Part shown: positions 16,723 to 26,006 of the stretch, piece after piece | Numbering within the stretch: the first letter of the stretch is position 1 | Layout of the letters: each line of letters starts with the position of its first letter | Assembly: GCA_029262995.1 (NCBI GenBank) | Contig: JAJCYH010000028.1 | Coordinates: 1 to 64,000, forward strand | DNA length: 64,000 nt | Direction: 5' to 3' | Origin: Saprospiraceae bacterium | Lineage (GTDB): Bacteria > Bacteroidota > Bacteroidia > Chitinophagales > Saprospiraceae | Position numbers and translations under genes: made by a program | The notes under the pieces: generated by a model | What the model saw: only the letters and a program-made list of their open reading frames with translations | Database searches by the model: none | What the model was told of the DNA's origin: nothing

Positions 16723-19700
16723 ATGCAAGGAAAAGGATTAATAAAGCTCTTTTTAGCACTGCTTATCGCAGTTACTTTATTGCAATTATTCTATGTTTTT
16801 CCAACAAGAAAAGTTGAAAAAGCTGCTACAGAATATGCACAAGAATTTGTACAAAACAACCCTGGGTTGGATGCCTATCAGGCTGAGAAGATGGCAAGAT
16901 TTGAATATTTGGATTCTATAGGGTCTGAAGAAATTCTATCAATACCATTGGTAGGAAGATTTACATACGAAGATTTAAAGTCGAAGCAATTGAATCTAGG
17001 ACTTGACCTTAAAGGAGGAATGAGCACAGTTCTTCAGGTCGATTTGAAAGACTTACTTATACGTTTAAGCGGCGACAATAAGGATCCAGACTTTTTATCT
17101 GCCCTCGAAGCAGCAGAACGAGCACAGGAAAGTTCGCAACGGGATTTCATATTCTTGTTTGGTCAAGAATACAACAAGAAAGAAAATGCAAGACCTCTTT
17201 CAAGAGTTTTCAGAAAGGACGCCAGTTTGAGCGACCAGATAAATATTGAAACTGAGAATGGAGAAGTAATTAGGTTACTAAGAGCAAAGGCAACAGAAAC
17301 TGTTAATCTAACTTTTAAAAGATTAAAACAAAGGATAGACAAATTGGGTGTTACGCAACCCAATGTAACCTTAGATCCACAAAGAGATTTGATTTTAGTT
17401 GAAATGCCTGGAATTGAAAACCCTGAACGTGCACGAAATTTTCTTCAGGCAAGTGCAGCACTTGAGTTTTGGGATACTTACAGAAATACTGACCCAGGTG
17501 TAGCAGAAGCATTTAATACTGCTGATAAAAGGTTGAAAGATTCAAATAGTGAGGATTTCGTTGAAAAACCTATCGAATATGACACCATTTATACGCCAAT
17601 TCTTGATGCAGAAGGAAATGAGACAGGTGAACAAAACATGGAAGTCATTGAAAAAAATGCAGACCCTTTTGCAGAACAAGGTCCACTTCTTAAGCTATTG
17701 ACATTGAATGATGGAAGAGGAGGAGAATTTATTTGGAGTGCTACGGTAATGGGTTTTGCAGACAAGAACAAGAAAAAAGCTGTTGATGAGATGTTAAGCA
17801 GGCCCAATATTGCTTCTTTATTTCCTAGTGATTCGAAGTTTATGTGGTCACGAAAACCATTTACAACATCTGATGGTGAGGTATCAAAAAAGTATATGTT
17901 ATACTTGTTGAAAACGCCAGCAAATAAAAAGCCATTGCTTGAAGGTGATGTAATCACAAAAGCAAGCCACGCACCTAATCCAATAACTGGAGAGATGGCA
18001 GTAAACCTTTCTATGAATAACAAAGGCGCGAAAGTCTGGGGTGACATGACTACGAGGGCAGCTGGTAATGGAAACCGAGAGGTTGCGATATGCATAGATA
18101 ATGAGGTAATATCTGCTCCATCAGTAAGAGGACCAATCACACAAGGTAACACCGAGATTACAGGAAATTTTACGGTTCAGGAAGCGGCTGATTTTTCAAG
18201 CCTATTGGAAGTAGGAAAGCTACCTGCAAAAGTTCAAATTATACAGGAAGATACAGTTGGTCCTTCCTTAGGTGCTGCCAATATCAAAAGTAGTATTAGA
18301 GCTTTGATGGTTGGTTTCGCCTTGGTATTGTTTTTTATGATCTTATACTATTCTGGAGGGGGTATTATATCAATTATTGCCCTATTGTTGAATCTGTTCT
18401 TCATATTTGGTGCCTTGGCGTCTTTTGGAACAGTACTTACTTTGCCAGGTATCGCAGGTATTATCCTTACTATTGGTATGGCGGTAGATGCTAATGTAAT
18501 CATATTTGAAAGGATTAGAGAAGAATTGAGGTCAGGCAAAACATTACTGGCCTCTATCAGTGATGGATTTAAATATTCCTATTCTGCCATTATCGATGCT
18601 AACGTTACAACAATTCTTGTTGCTATCATCCTCGCATATTTTGGGATGGGACCAATTAAAGGTTTTGCAGTTGTACTGATCATTGGTGTACTTACATCCT
18701 TGTTTACTGCTGTACTTATTGGTAGGATGATTATCGAATGGTGGTTGAGAGGAAACAAGCGAAGCATAAGTTTTTGGAATGGTATAACTAAAAATACTAT
18801 GTCAAACCTTAATATCGACTGGATTGGTAAGAGAAAAGTAGCTTATGTTGTTTCTTCAGTGATTATTGTGGCTGGATTGGTATCCATCTTCACAAAAAGC
18901 TTTGATTTAGGTGTGGATTTCAGAGGTGGATATTCATACAACGTTACTTTTGATGAGAACCTAGGTATAGATGCTCAAACCTTAAGAACTGGTCTTACAG
19001 AGTATCTTGAAGCTGAACCTGTCGTAAAAGCAGTTGATACAGAGAATACGTTTAACATTGTTACGACATATTTAATTAAGGACAAAGGCGATGATGCTGC
19101 AGAAAGAGCAATTGCTAAACTGCATGAAGGAGTGGTTGCGGTAACGGGAACGACTGTAAGTTTTGCTGATTTCAAAACTACAGATGGATTAAGCCCTACC
19201 CAAGTTATCAGTTCTAGTAAAGTAGGACCAACTATTGCTGATGATATCAAGAAGAGTGCTTTCTATGCTGGCATTTTTGCACTATTGGTTATTTTCTTAT
19301 ACATATTTATCAGATTTAATAGATGGCAATACAGTATGGGTGCGGTAGCGGCATTATTCCATGATTCATTGATTATACTTGGATTGTTCTCTATATTCTG
19401 GGGAATCCTTCCTTTTTCATTGGAAATCAATCAGGCGTTTATCGCAGCACTACTTACAGTGATTGCCTATTCTATTAATGATACTGTGGTTGTGTTTGAT
19501 AGAATTAGAGAGTATTTGAATATTTATACTTCAAAAGATACAGATGAAGTATTAAATATGGCAATCAATAGTACATTCAGTAGAACATTGATAACTTCAG
19601 TAACGACAATGGTTATGTTACTTCCATTATTTATTTATGGAGGTGGATCGATAAAAGGTTTTGCATTTGCCATACTGGTTGGAATCATCGTTGGTACATA

Positions 19701-19815
19701 TTCTTCTGTTTTTGTTGCGACGCCAATAGTGCGTGACTTGACTAAAGAATTGAAGGCTACAAAGGAGACTAAATCTGGAGCGAGCTTTTCAAAAGCTGCA
19801 GCTTCAGCAAAATAG
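16723..19815 (+). CDS. secDF: Fused protein-export membrane protein SecDF
   Basis: 1030 residues from the ATG at 16723. SecD and SecF are joined in one chain, as usual in Bacteroidota. SecDF is an RND-type, ion-driven auxiliary of the Sec translocon that pulls exported proteins across the inner membrane. Visible: TM1 near the N-terminus, LGLDLKGGMSTVLQV (SecD D1), the large periplasmic domain with KQRIDKLGVTQPNV, five further SecD helices with GMAVDANVIIFERIREE (the conserved Asp/Arg proton path), then the SecF half with DFRGGYSYNV and its helices with AYSINDTVVVFDRIREY. Two charged inserts (about residues 130-190 and 270-320) lengthen the first half. A strong terminator follows. Confidence 0.96.
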   Translation: MQGKGLIKLFLALLIAVTLLQLFYVFPTRKVEKAATEYAQEFVQNNPGLDAYQAEKMARFEYLDSIGSEEILSIPLVGRFTYEDLKSKQLNLGLDLKGGMSTVLQVDLKDLLIRLSGDNKDPDFLSALEAAERAQESSQRDFIFLFGQEYNKKENARPLSRVFRKDASLSDQINIETENGEVIRLLRAKATETVNLTFKRLKQRIDKLGVTQPNVTLDPQRDLILVEMPGIENPERARNFLQASAALEFWDTYRNTDPGVAEAFNTADKRLKDSNSEDFVEKPIEYDTIYTPILDAEGNETGEQNMEVIEKNADPFAEQGPLLKLLTLNDGRGGEFIWSATVMGFADKNKKKAVDEMLSRPNIASLFPSDSKFMWSRKPFTTSDGEVSKKYMLYLLKTPANKKPLLEGDVITKASHAPNPITGEMAVNLSMNNKGAKVWGDMTTRAAGNGNREVAICIDNEVISAPSVRGPITQGNTEITGNFTVQEAADFSSLLEVGKLPAKVQIIQEDTVGPSLGAANIKSSIRALMVGFALVLFFMILYYSGGGIISIIALLLNLFFIFGALASFGTVLTLPGIAGIILTIGMAVDANVIIFERIREELRSGKTLLASISDGFKYSYSAIIDANVTTILVAIILAYFGMGPIKGFAVVLIIGVLTSLFTAVLIGRMIIEWWLRGNKRSISFWNGITKNTMSNLNIDWIGKRKVAYVVSSVIIVAGLVSIFTKSFDLGVDFRGGYSYNVTFDENLGIDAQTLRTGLTEYLEAEPVVKAVDTENTFNIVTTYLIKDKGDDAAERAIAKLHEGVVAVTGTTVSFADFKTTDGLSPTQVISSSKVGPTIADDIKKSAFYAGIFALLVIFLYIFIRFNRWQYSMGAVAALFHDSLIILGLFSIFWGILPFSLEINQAFIAALLTVIAYSINDTVVVFDRIREYLNIYTSKDTDEVLNMAINSTFSRTLITSVTTMVMLLPLFIYGGGSIKGFAFAILVGIIVGTYSSVFVATPIVRDLTKELKATKETKSGASFSKAAASAK

Positions 19816-19842
19816 TATCTAAGTAAATAATAGAGATATGTT

Positions 19843-19876
19843 AAAGCCCTTTCGTAATTCGGAAGGGCTTTATTTA
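19843..19876 (+). terminator. Rho-independent terminator after secDF
   Basis: 12-bp arms AAAGCCCTTTCG (19843-19854) and CGGAAGGGCTTT (19860-19871) with one G-T-type mismatch, a 5-base loop and a T-rich tail. The -7 box of the next gene begins a few bases later. Confidence 0.85.
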
Positions 19877-19879
19877 TTT

Positions 19880-19887
19880 TAGCTTTG
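19880..19887 (+). promoter_or_regulatory. -7 promoter box (TAGCTTTG) for the DUF6155/PorE-like pair
   Basis: Exact TAnnTTTG match directly behind the secDF terminator and 10 bases before the ATG at 19898. The transcript leader would be only a few bases long. Confidence 0.6.
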
Positions 19888-19897
19888 AAATTTGATA

Positions 19898-20422
19898 ATG
19901 AGAAAATCAAGATTTATTAAACACATCAATCAATTGGCTGAAGAGGACCTTAGATCAGAACTATTGGAGTTATTTGATCAATTGGAAACAGTAAGGTCTT
20001 ATTATCAAATGGAACTAGGATCTCAAGATGATCGGAAAAAAAAATACCTTCAAGCCAAGAAATTGATCCTGGCAAAGTATAAAACGAAGAGCATTAGAAA
20101 GCCGCGTAGACCAAGGATTCAAAAAGTAAAAAAGATTTTATCAGAACTTAACAAACTCAGTGTGTTTAGTCATGAGATGATCGATATTTATCTTTTCGAT
20201 GTTGAATGTGCTATAGATTTTATTAGGACATATGATTACTTTACAACAGTTCTTTTTAATAATACAAGCTTTTCATATGAGAAAGCGCTTCAATTAATTG
20301 ATCAGAACCTTATGCACGACCTTTTTAAAGAAAGATGCATAGTAATTTTGGAAAGAAGTCGTTATATATTAGAGTTGCACCTTGCTATGAGTACTAACTT
20401 TGAAAAACATTATTCTGTGTGA
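19898..20422 (+). CDS. DUF6155 family protein
   Basis: 174 residues from the ATG at 19898. All-helical cytoplasmic protein with the family's order: KHINQLAEEDLRSELLELFDQLETVRSYY near the start, a basic loop (KSIRKPRRPRIQKVKKIL), then HEMIDIYLFDVECAIDF and a C-terminal helical hairpin. DUF6155 is a Bacteroidota family of about 170 residues with no known role; I recognise it from its helix pattern, not from a search. Its TGA overlaps the GTG of the following lipoprotein (GTGA), so the two are translated together. Confidence 0.7.
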   Translation: MRKSRFIKHINQLAEEDLRSELLELFDQLETVRSYYQMELGSQDDRKKKYLQAKKLILAKYKTKSIRKPRRPRIQKVKKILSELNKLSVFSHEMIDIYLFDVECAIDFIRTYDYFTTVLFNNTSFSYEKALQLIDQNLMHDLFKERCIVILERSRYILELHLAMSTNFEKHYSV

Positions 20423-22395
20423 AAAGACAAAACTTATACATATTTTTTGTTATTCAAATATTTATCTGTTCGTGTACCGTTACCAAACCTGTTAAAACAG
20501 GTGAAATGGCATTCGAGTACAAACAATTTGTCTTGGCAACAGAATTGTTGGAAAATGAATTTGAAGCTACTTCTAATGATCAGGTGAAGGCTAGAAAATC
20601 TATGTTACTAGCTAAAGCCTTCGATATGATTGAAGAGTATGGAGAAGCCTTACAATGGTATGATATTGCAGATCAATATTATAACAGTGACAAGTCTTCT
20701 ATTGACCTTGCTTATTCATTAAAGCGAAATGAGAGGTATAAGGATGCCGAACAAAGGTTTCAAGAGATATATCAACATACCAAAGAAATAAAGTATTTAA
20801 AAGAGGTAAAGATCTGTTCTACTGCTTGGATGCAAAAGAAGAATGTTGATAATGTAAGGATAGAATCTTTGGCTTTTAATAGCTATTATTCTGAATATAG
20901 TCCCTGTTATTTTGAGGAAGACTTCATTTTGTTTTCATCTGACCGTGAATCAAGTACTGGAAATAAAGTTTATAAGTGGAATGATAGTAATTTTTCAGAC
21001 ATTTTTGTTTCTGACAGGGAAGGCAGACAAGAGTATAATTTTGATGCTCTCATTAACACAGAGCATAATGAAGGAACGGTTTGCTTCAGCAAAAACTTTG
21101 AAGAAATATTTTTTACAAGATGTTTTTCTTCAGAGGAACGCGATCAACACTGCAAAATATATTATAGTCAAAGGCCAAACGGATTTTGGTTGGAGCCAGA
21201 AGCTCTAATGTTTTTTGATGACAAAACCAATTTTGGTCACCCTTGTTTGATTGAAAACGATAGTGTCCTGATTTTTACAGCTAAGGCAGGAGGCAGCGAT
21301 AACTATGATTTATATTATTCTGTCAAAATTGGCAATGGATGGAGTGAAGCAGATATCATGCCTTCAAATATCAATACAGAGGGCGATGAAAAATTTCCAA
21401 AAGCCTATGGTGATACTCTTTATTTTGCATCTGATGGCCACATAGGTTATGGTGGGCTTGATATATTTAAGTCTATACTTCTAGACGATGGGAGTTGGTC
21501 ACAACCTGTCAACATGGGCTGGCCGATTAATGGTGGGGCTGATGATTTTGATCTGGTTATAGAACCTAATTTCTCCAAAAACAACAATATTGCACTTAAG
21601 GGCTTATTCAGTTCATCAAGAAATACTGGTAATCGATCAGATATATTTTCGTTTATTCAATTTGCCGAAAAACCCGAAATTCCAGACGAGGAGGTTGTAG
21701 AGGAGATAATGGAAACCCAATCCTTTGATGTTTATATTTCTGGATTAGTGGTAGAAAATATACGAGAAAATGGTGACCCTAATGCTAAGATAATTGAAGC
21801 CATTAAATTGAATGAAGGCAGGGTGGATATAAGTTATGAAGACACGATTGCATTTGAAAAATTGAATGAAAATGGGAGATTTTTATATAAGGCAAAATCT
21901 GAGCAAAACCATACAATTGTTGTAAAGACAAAAGACCATTTGCATAAGCAAATTATAGTGACTATACCTCCATTTTCTAGTTTAAAATCTGATACAACAA
22001 TCAATCTAAGATTTGTAATGGAAAGAATTGTGTATGATACAGAAATCATTATTTCTAATATCTATTACGATTTTAATAAATGGGATATTCGGGAAGATGC
22101 GGAAGCTCCCCTTGATAGTTTGAGTGAAATGCTTAAGTTAAATGCGCAGCTAAAAATAGAATTGGGATCACATACAGACTGTAGAGGAGAAGATCAATAT
22201 AATTTGAATTTATCACAAAAAAGAGCTCAATCCGTAATGAACTACCTCAATAACAAAGGGGTAGGAGAAGATAGGCTTAAAGCGATCGGTTATGGAGAAA
22301 CCAAGTTTGCCATTGATTGCGAATGTAATAGTTGTACAGAAGAAGAACATCAGGCTAACAGGAGAACTACGTTCAAAATCCTGAAGCCTGAATAA
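20419..22395 (+). CDS. PorE-like outer-membrane lipoprotein: TPR, propeller (PD40), CRD and OmpA domains
   Basis: 658 residues. Lipoprotein signal (Cys at 17 or 19 in IFICSC), TPR-like helices (about 30-115: ATELLENEF, ALQWYDIADQYY, YKDAEQRFQEI), a PD40/WD40-type propeller (about 145-430, repeating blades such as EYSPCYFEEDFILFSSDRES, GDTLYFASDGHIGYGGLDI), a carboxypeptidase-like segment (about 440-530) and a C-terminal OmpA domain (about 545-655: YYDFNKWDIRED, LGSHTDCRGEDQYN, LSQKRAQSVMNYL, GYGE, NRRTTFKIL). This order matches PorE of the type IX secretion system, a peptidoglycan-binding lipoprotein. Several Bacteroidota paralogs share the architecture, so the T9SS assignment is likely rather than certain. 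Start is the GTG at 20419. Confidence 0.83.
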   Translation: MKRQNLYIFFVIQIFICSCTVTKPVKTGEMAFEYKQFVLATELLENEFEATSNDQVKARKSMLLAKAFDMIEEYGEALQWYDIADQYYNSDKSSIDLAYSLKRNERYKDAEQRFQEIYQHTKEIKYLKEVKICSTAWMQKKNVDNVRIESLAFNSYYSEYSPCYFEEDFILFSSDRESSTGNKVYKWNDSNFSDIFVSDREGRQEYNFDALINTEHNEGTVCFSKNFEEIFFTRCFSSEERDQHCKIYYSQRPNGFWLEPEALMFFDDKTNFGHPCLIENDSVLIFTAKAGGSDNYDLYYSVKIGNGWSEADIMPSNINTEGDEKFPKAYGDTLYFASDGHIGYGGLDIFKSILLDDGSWSQPVNMGWPINGGADDFDLVIEPNFSKNNNIALKGLFSSSRNTGNRSDIFSFIQFAEKPEIPDEEVVEEIMETQSFDVYISGLVVENIRENGDPNAKIIEAIKLNEGRVDISYEDTIAFEKLNENGRFLYKAKSEQNHTIVVKTKDHLHKQIIVTIPPFSSLKSDTTINLRFVMERIVYDTEIIISNIYYDFNKWDIREDAEAPLDSLSEMLKLNAQLKIELGSHTDCRGEDQYNLNLSQKRAQSVMNYLNNKGVGEDRLKAIGYGETKFAIDCECNSCTEEEHQANRRTTFKILKPE

Positions 22396-22407
22396 TTATT
22401 CTAACTA

Positions 22408-22800
22408 TTACTCGCCATCAGCTACTGGATTTTCCAGTACATGAAGTTTTGCAAGCACTACAAAAGATGAATTTTGAAATTTTAATTCTGCGATATAACT
22501 TCCCGGTGTAAAATCTCTTTGTGGAAGTATTATTAAATCTGAACCCATTACATTATAGCCCTTATGCTTGTTTGTAGCTGTTTCTACAGTACGTAATGAT
22601 TTAATAGGTTCGGCTGACCTGATTTTGATGATTTGTCTCTTTTCTTCAAATTTCATTGTGAAATCGAAAGGAATATCTTCAGCGTTCATCACTTCAATAA
22701 TGACAGTCTGATCATTTTCTGAATGAATAGCGGTTAAAGAATCATTACCTGCAAATGAGATAAAATTGAATGAGATTAATAAGCTTATGAATAACTGCAT
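22408..22800 (-). CDS. Small exported beta-rich protein, possibly a stand-alone T9SS-CTD-like domain
   Basis: 130 residues from the ATG at 22798-22800; an earlier in-frame start at 22827 would put charged residues before the signal peptide. Signal peptide MQLFISLLISFNFISFAG, then only about 100 residues with alternating strands. The end (PGSYIAELKFQNSSFVVLAKLHVLE) has the G-x-Y-x-x-x-...-K-L-x-V pattern that closes type A sorting domains, although no passenger domain precedes it. Function unknown. It converges with the PorE-like gene (stops 12 bases apart). Confidence 0.6.
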   Translation of the reverse strand: MQLFISLLISFNFISFAGNDSLTAIHSENDQTVIIEVMNAEDIPFDFTMKFEEKRQIIKIRSAEPIKSLRTVETATNKHKGYNVMGSDLIILPQRDFTPGSYIAELKFQNSSFVVLAKLHVLENPVADGE

Positions 22801-22940
22801 GAATTTTGTTTTACTACATGTATCCAAAATTCATACCATAATTATGCTTTTGAAAATATAAATTAGCAAACAAAGTAATTACTCTTTTCTATTAACTTAA
22901 AATAGAATTATTACTGGAGCAAATATAATTAATGAAAATC

Positions 22941-23627
22941 TTAATGATCAAGGAATTTATAACCTACACCATGTATCGACTTGATGTGCTTGGGTTGCTT
23001 GGGATCTTCTTCTAAATGTTTTCTAAGGGATGCTATGAAGTTATCTATGGTACGTGTTGAAGGAAATACATCATAGCCCCAGACTGACTTTAGAATGTCA
23101 TGTCTTGAAACTACTTCATTTTTGTGTTGAATTAAATACTTAATAATGTGAAGTTCTTTTTGACTTAGTTCAATCTTAGTTTCATTTTTAGTGGCTTCAA
23201 AAGTTTTAAAGTTTATCATACAATTACCAAATCGTACAATTTCCAATTCTTGTTGATTGTTTTTTTCACCTTGTCTTTTCAAAAGATTTTGAATCCTGAT
23301 TAATAGTTCTTCAATTTCAAATGGCTTGCTCAGGTAATCATCAGCTCCAGATTTTAGACCCTTTATTCTATCTGAAGAAGTGTCTTTGGCAGAGATGATT
23401 ATAACAGGTAAATTGGCATGCTTTACGCTTAAGGTTTTTAATATTTCTAATCCACTTAACTTTGGCAACATTAAATCTAGGATAATGAGGTCAAAATGTT
23501 CTGATTCAAACTTTTGGATGGCCATTTCTCCGTCTTCAACTGCAATCACTTCATAGTTCTCCAACTCTAAATTAAGTTGGATTACCTTACGCAAAGCTTT
23601 TTCATCTTCAACCAATAATATCCTCAT
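22941..23627 (-). CDS. OmpR-family response regulator
   Basis: 228 residues from the ATG at 23625-23627 (MRILLVEDEK, the standard receiver start). Receiver domain with acidic pair Glu7-Asp8, phospho-acceptor Asp51 in LIILDLMLPKLSG, Ser/Thr in VIIISAKDTSSD and Lys in DYLSKPFE. The C-terminal winged helix (about 130-228) has the usual NEVVSRHDILKSVWGYDVFPSTRTIDNFIASLRKHLE and IHGVGYKF. It regulates transcription together with the histidine kinase encoded five bases upstream. Targets are not visible. Confidence 0.94.
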   Translation of the reverse strand: MRILLVEDEKALRKVIQLNLELENYEVIAVEDGEMAIQKFESEHFDLIILDLMLPKLSGLEILKTLSVKHANLPVIIISAKDTSSDRIKGLKSGADDYLSKPFEIEELLIRIQNLLKRQGEKNNQQELEIVRFGNCMINFKTFEATKNETKIELSQKELHIIKYLIQHKNEVVSRHDILKSVWGYDVFPSTRTIDNFIASLRKHLEEDPKQPKHIKSIHGVGYKFLDH

Positions 23628-23631
23628 CTGA

Positions 23632-24582
23632 TTATGTTGTAAAAGTAATTTCAAATATGCTTCCTCTGGGTTTATTATCTAGGATTTGAATAGAAGCATT
23701 ATGTGCTTTACATATTTCCTTTACAATAAAAAGTCCCAATCCTGTACCTTTGGATGCCCTTACTTCCTCGTTTCCAATGCGATAAAATTTATCAAGAATT
23801 CTCTTTTTTTCATGATTTGCTATGCCTATTCCATAATCTAATACGACTAGAGTTGTTGCTTTATTGGTTTGCTTTGTTTTTATCTCTATGACCCTTGACT
23901 GATCGGAATACTTTATAGAATTGTCAAGCAAGTTATCAATCAATTTAATAAGAGATTCTTTATCGGCTTTTATTGGAATATAATCCGAATTGGACTCAAA
24001 TTTAAATTCGTAATCAATGAATACTTTTCTTAAGCGGTTAATTCTATTGTGAACAATTTCGTTAAGATCAAAATTTTCAAAATTATAGTGATAATTATTA
24101 TCCATTTGCGTTACAGTAAGGATATTGTTAACCAAAGACTCTAATCTTCTTGTTTCATCACTAGCTGTTCTAATTAGCTCTTGACTTTTCTCCTTTGATA
24201 TTACTTTATTTATAAGCGTATGGTTGATTAACTTTAAAGAAGAAATGGGTGTTTTTAATTCGTGTGTTACCGATAAGAGGAAATTGTTTAATTTTTTATT
24301 GGCTTTGATTTCAGTCCAAAAGGCTCTATTGATTAGCAATAGACTCACAAGTATAGATATTGCAAATACAAATCCTTCACCAATAACCATCCATTGTGAC
24401 CTTTCGTATGCTTTTTGTAGTTGAAGCAAATTTTCAGGTTGACTAATTTGCGACATTGCTTTTTTGAGTTGATAGATTTCACTGTTTTTTTGAGATAGTA
24501 AAATGGTCCACCAAGTAAAAGCGGATACTAGATAAGCCATTAAAACAAATTGGAATATTCGGTATGTCCGGATTTTTCGCAT
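23632..24582 (-). CDS. Two-component sensor histidine kinase
   Basis: 316 residues. Two membrane helices (about 11-30 and 73-93) enclose a short, about 40-residue helical external segment, so stimulus sensing may be in the membrane rather than in a folded sensor domain. No HAMP domain is evident. HisKA with phospho-His107 in FLLSVTHELKTPISSLK; HATPase_c with N-box LIDNLLDNSIKYS, G1 DYGIGIA and G2 GTGLGLFIVKEI. Transcribed before its response regulator in one operon. Confidence 0.94.
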   Translation of the reverse strand: MRKIRTYRIFQFVLMAYLVSAFTWWTILLSQKNSEIYQLKKAMSQISQPENLLQLQKAYERSQWMVIGEGFVFAISILVSLLLINRAFWTEIKANKKLNNFLLSVTHELKTPISSLKLINHTLINKVISKEKSQELIRTASDETRRLESLVNNILTVTQMDNNYHYNFENFDLNEIVHNRINRLRKVFIDYEFKFESNSDYIPIKADKESLIKLIDNLLDNSIKYSDQSRVIEIKTKQTNKATTLVVLDYGIGIANHEKKRILDKFYRIGNEEVRASKGTGLGLFIVKEICKAHNASIQILDNKPRGSIFEITFTT

Positions 24583-24589
24583 CGAGCTA

Positions 24590-25888
24590 TTAGTTCATAA
24601 AAGCTTCATCTAAGCTTTGATTTATTAAGGTCGCTGCTTTCTCTAATGTGCTCTTGTCATGAGCCGCGGAAATGAATCCAACTTCATAACCAGAAGGGCC
24701 AATATATACACCATTGTCTAATAGGAATTTATGCATTTTCTTAAAGATGACCATATTGTCTGCATTGATATCATTTGCGGTAATGGCCCTTTTTGTGCTA
24801 AAGTTAAACCAAAAAATAGAAGCAATACTTTGAATGCTAAAGTCATATCCCTTTGATTCTGCATGACTTTTTATTAATCCTACAAGATATTGAGTTTTAG
24901 CTTCTAGATCTTCATAAAATCCTGGTTTCAATATTTCTTTAAGCATTGCAATTCCTGCAGATATTGCTAAAGGGTTAGCAGATAGAGTTCCTGCTTGATA
25001 GACTTCACCTAATGGTGCTATGTGGGACATTATTTCCTTACTACCTCCAAATGCACCGACTGGTAAACCACCACCGATTATTTTGCCAAATGTTATTATA
25101 TCAGGTTTAATGGAATAATAGCCACTTGCTCCTTCAAACCCAAGACGGAAACCAGATATTACTTCATCAAAAATAAGGAGAACGCCATATTCGTCACATA
25201 ATTTTCTGAGCCAGCTTAGATAATTCCTGTCTTGTATGAGCAAGCCATTATTGGCAGGAACGGGTTCTATAATAATTGCAGCTATATCATTGTTTGATTT
25301 TAGTAATTCTATTAAGGCTTGGAGATCATTTAATTCAAGAACTAAAGTTTCTTTGACGTACGAATCTGGAATTCCAGCACTTGTTGAAACGCCTGAAGTG
25401 ACCAAACCACTACCAGCCTTAACAAGCATTGAGTCAACATGACCGTGATAGCAACCGTTGAATTTGATAATTTTATTTTTGCCTGTATAGCCTCTGGCTA
25501 ATCTGATCGCTGACATAACTGCCTCAGTACCAGAGCTGACAAATCGTATCATTTCAAGGTACTTGTGATTATCAAGCAATAAATGGCCTATTTCATTTCC
25601 TAGTGCAGTTGGTGTACCAAACGAGGTCCCTTTTATGAGAGCTTTTTGGACAGCATTTTTTACACTTGCATTATTATGACCTAAGATCAGTGGTCCCCAA
25701 CTGTAACAAAAGTCAATGTATTCATTGCCATCTACGTCTGTTATAATACAACCATCCCCAGAATCTATAAAGATTGGGGCTCCATCAACAGATTTAAATG
25801 CCCTCACTGGAGAATGAACGCCTCCTGGGAACATCGTTTTAGCGTCTTCAAACAGTTTTTCTGATTTTTCTCTTCTCAATTCCTTCAT
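24590..25888 (-). CDS. hemL: Glutamate-1-semialdehyde 2,1-aminomutase
   Basis: 432 residues from the ATG at 25886-25888. PLP enzyme that converts glutamate-1-semialdehyde to 5-aminolevulinate, the tetrapyrrole precursor made through the C5 pathway. Signatures: FPGGVHSPVRAF, GDGCIITDVDGNEYIDFCYSWGP, VSSGTEAVMSAIRLARGYTG, KFNGCYHGHVDS, LIFDEVISGFR and the PLP lysine in FGKIIGGGLPVGAFGG. The in-frame TTG at 25900 is inside the -7 box, so it is rejected as start. The histidine kinase gene starts eight bases downstream; co-transcription is likely. Confidence 0.96.
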   Translation of the reverse strand: MKELRREKSEKLFEDAKTMFPGGVHSPVRAFKSVDGAPIFIDSGDGCIITDVDGNEYIDFCYSWGPLILGHNNASVKNAVQKALIKGTSFGTPTALGNEIGHLLLDNHKYLEMIRFVSSGTEAVMSAIRLARGYTGKNKIIKFNGCYHGHVDSMLVKAGSGLVTSGVSTSAGIPDSYVKETLVLELNDLQALIELLKSNNDIAAIIIEPVPANNGLLIQDRNYLSWLRKLCDEYGVLLIFDEVISGFRLGFEGASGYYSIKPDIITFGKIIGGGLPVGAFGGSKEIMSHIAPLGEVYQAGTLSANPLAISAGIAMLKEILKPGFYEDLEAKTQYLVGLIKSHAESKGYDFSIQSIASIFWFNFSTKRAITANDINADNMVIFKKMHKFLLDNGVYIGPSGYEVGFISAAHDKSTLEKAATLINQSLDEAFMN

Positions 25889-25897
25889 TTTATAACA

Positions 25898-25905
25898 CAA
25901 AGTTA
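25898..25905 (-). promoter_or_regulatory. -7 promoter box (TAACTTTG) for hemL
   Basis: Exact TAnnTTTG match on the minus strand; it ends nine bases before the ATG at 25888, so the leader would be about six bases. Confidence 0.6.
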
Positions 25906-26006
25906 AAGCTTAAGGCCAATTGTTTGCTTGTAGTCAAGATAATTGTGTTTATCAAAAACTATTATAAATAACTTCCTTAATTTTACATTCTTCATTTTAT
26001 ACAGAC

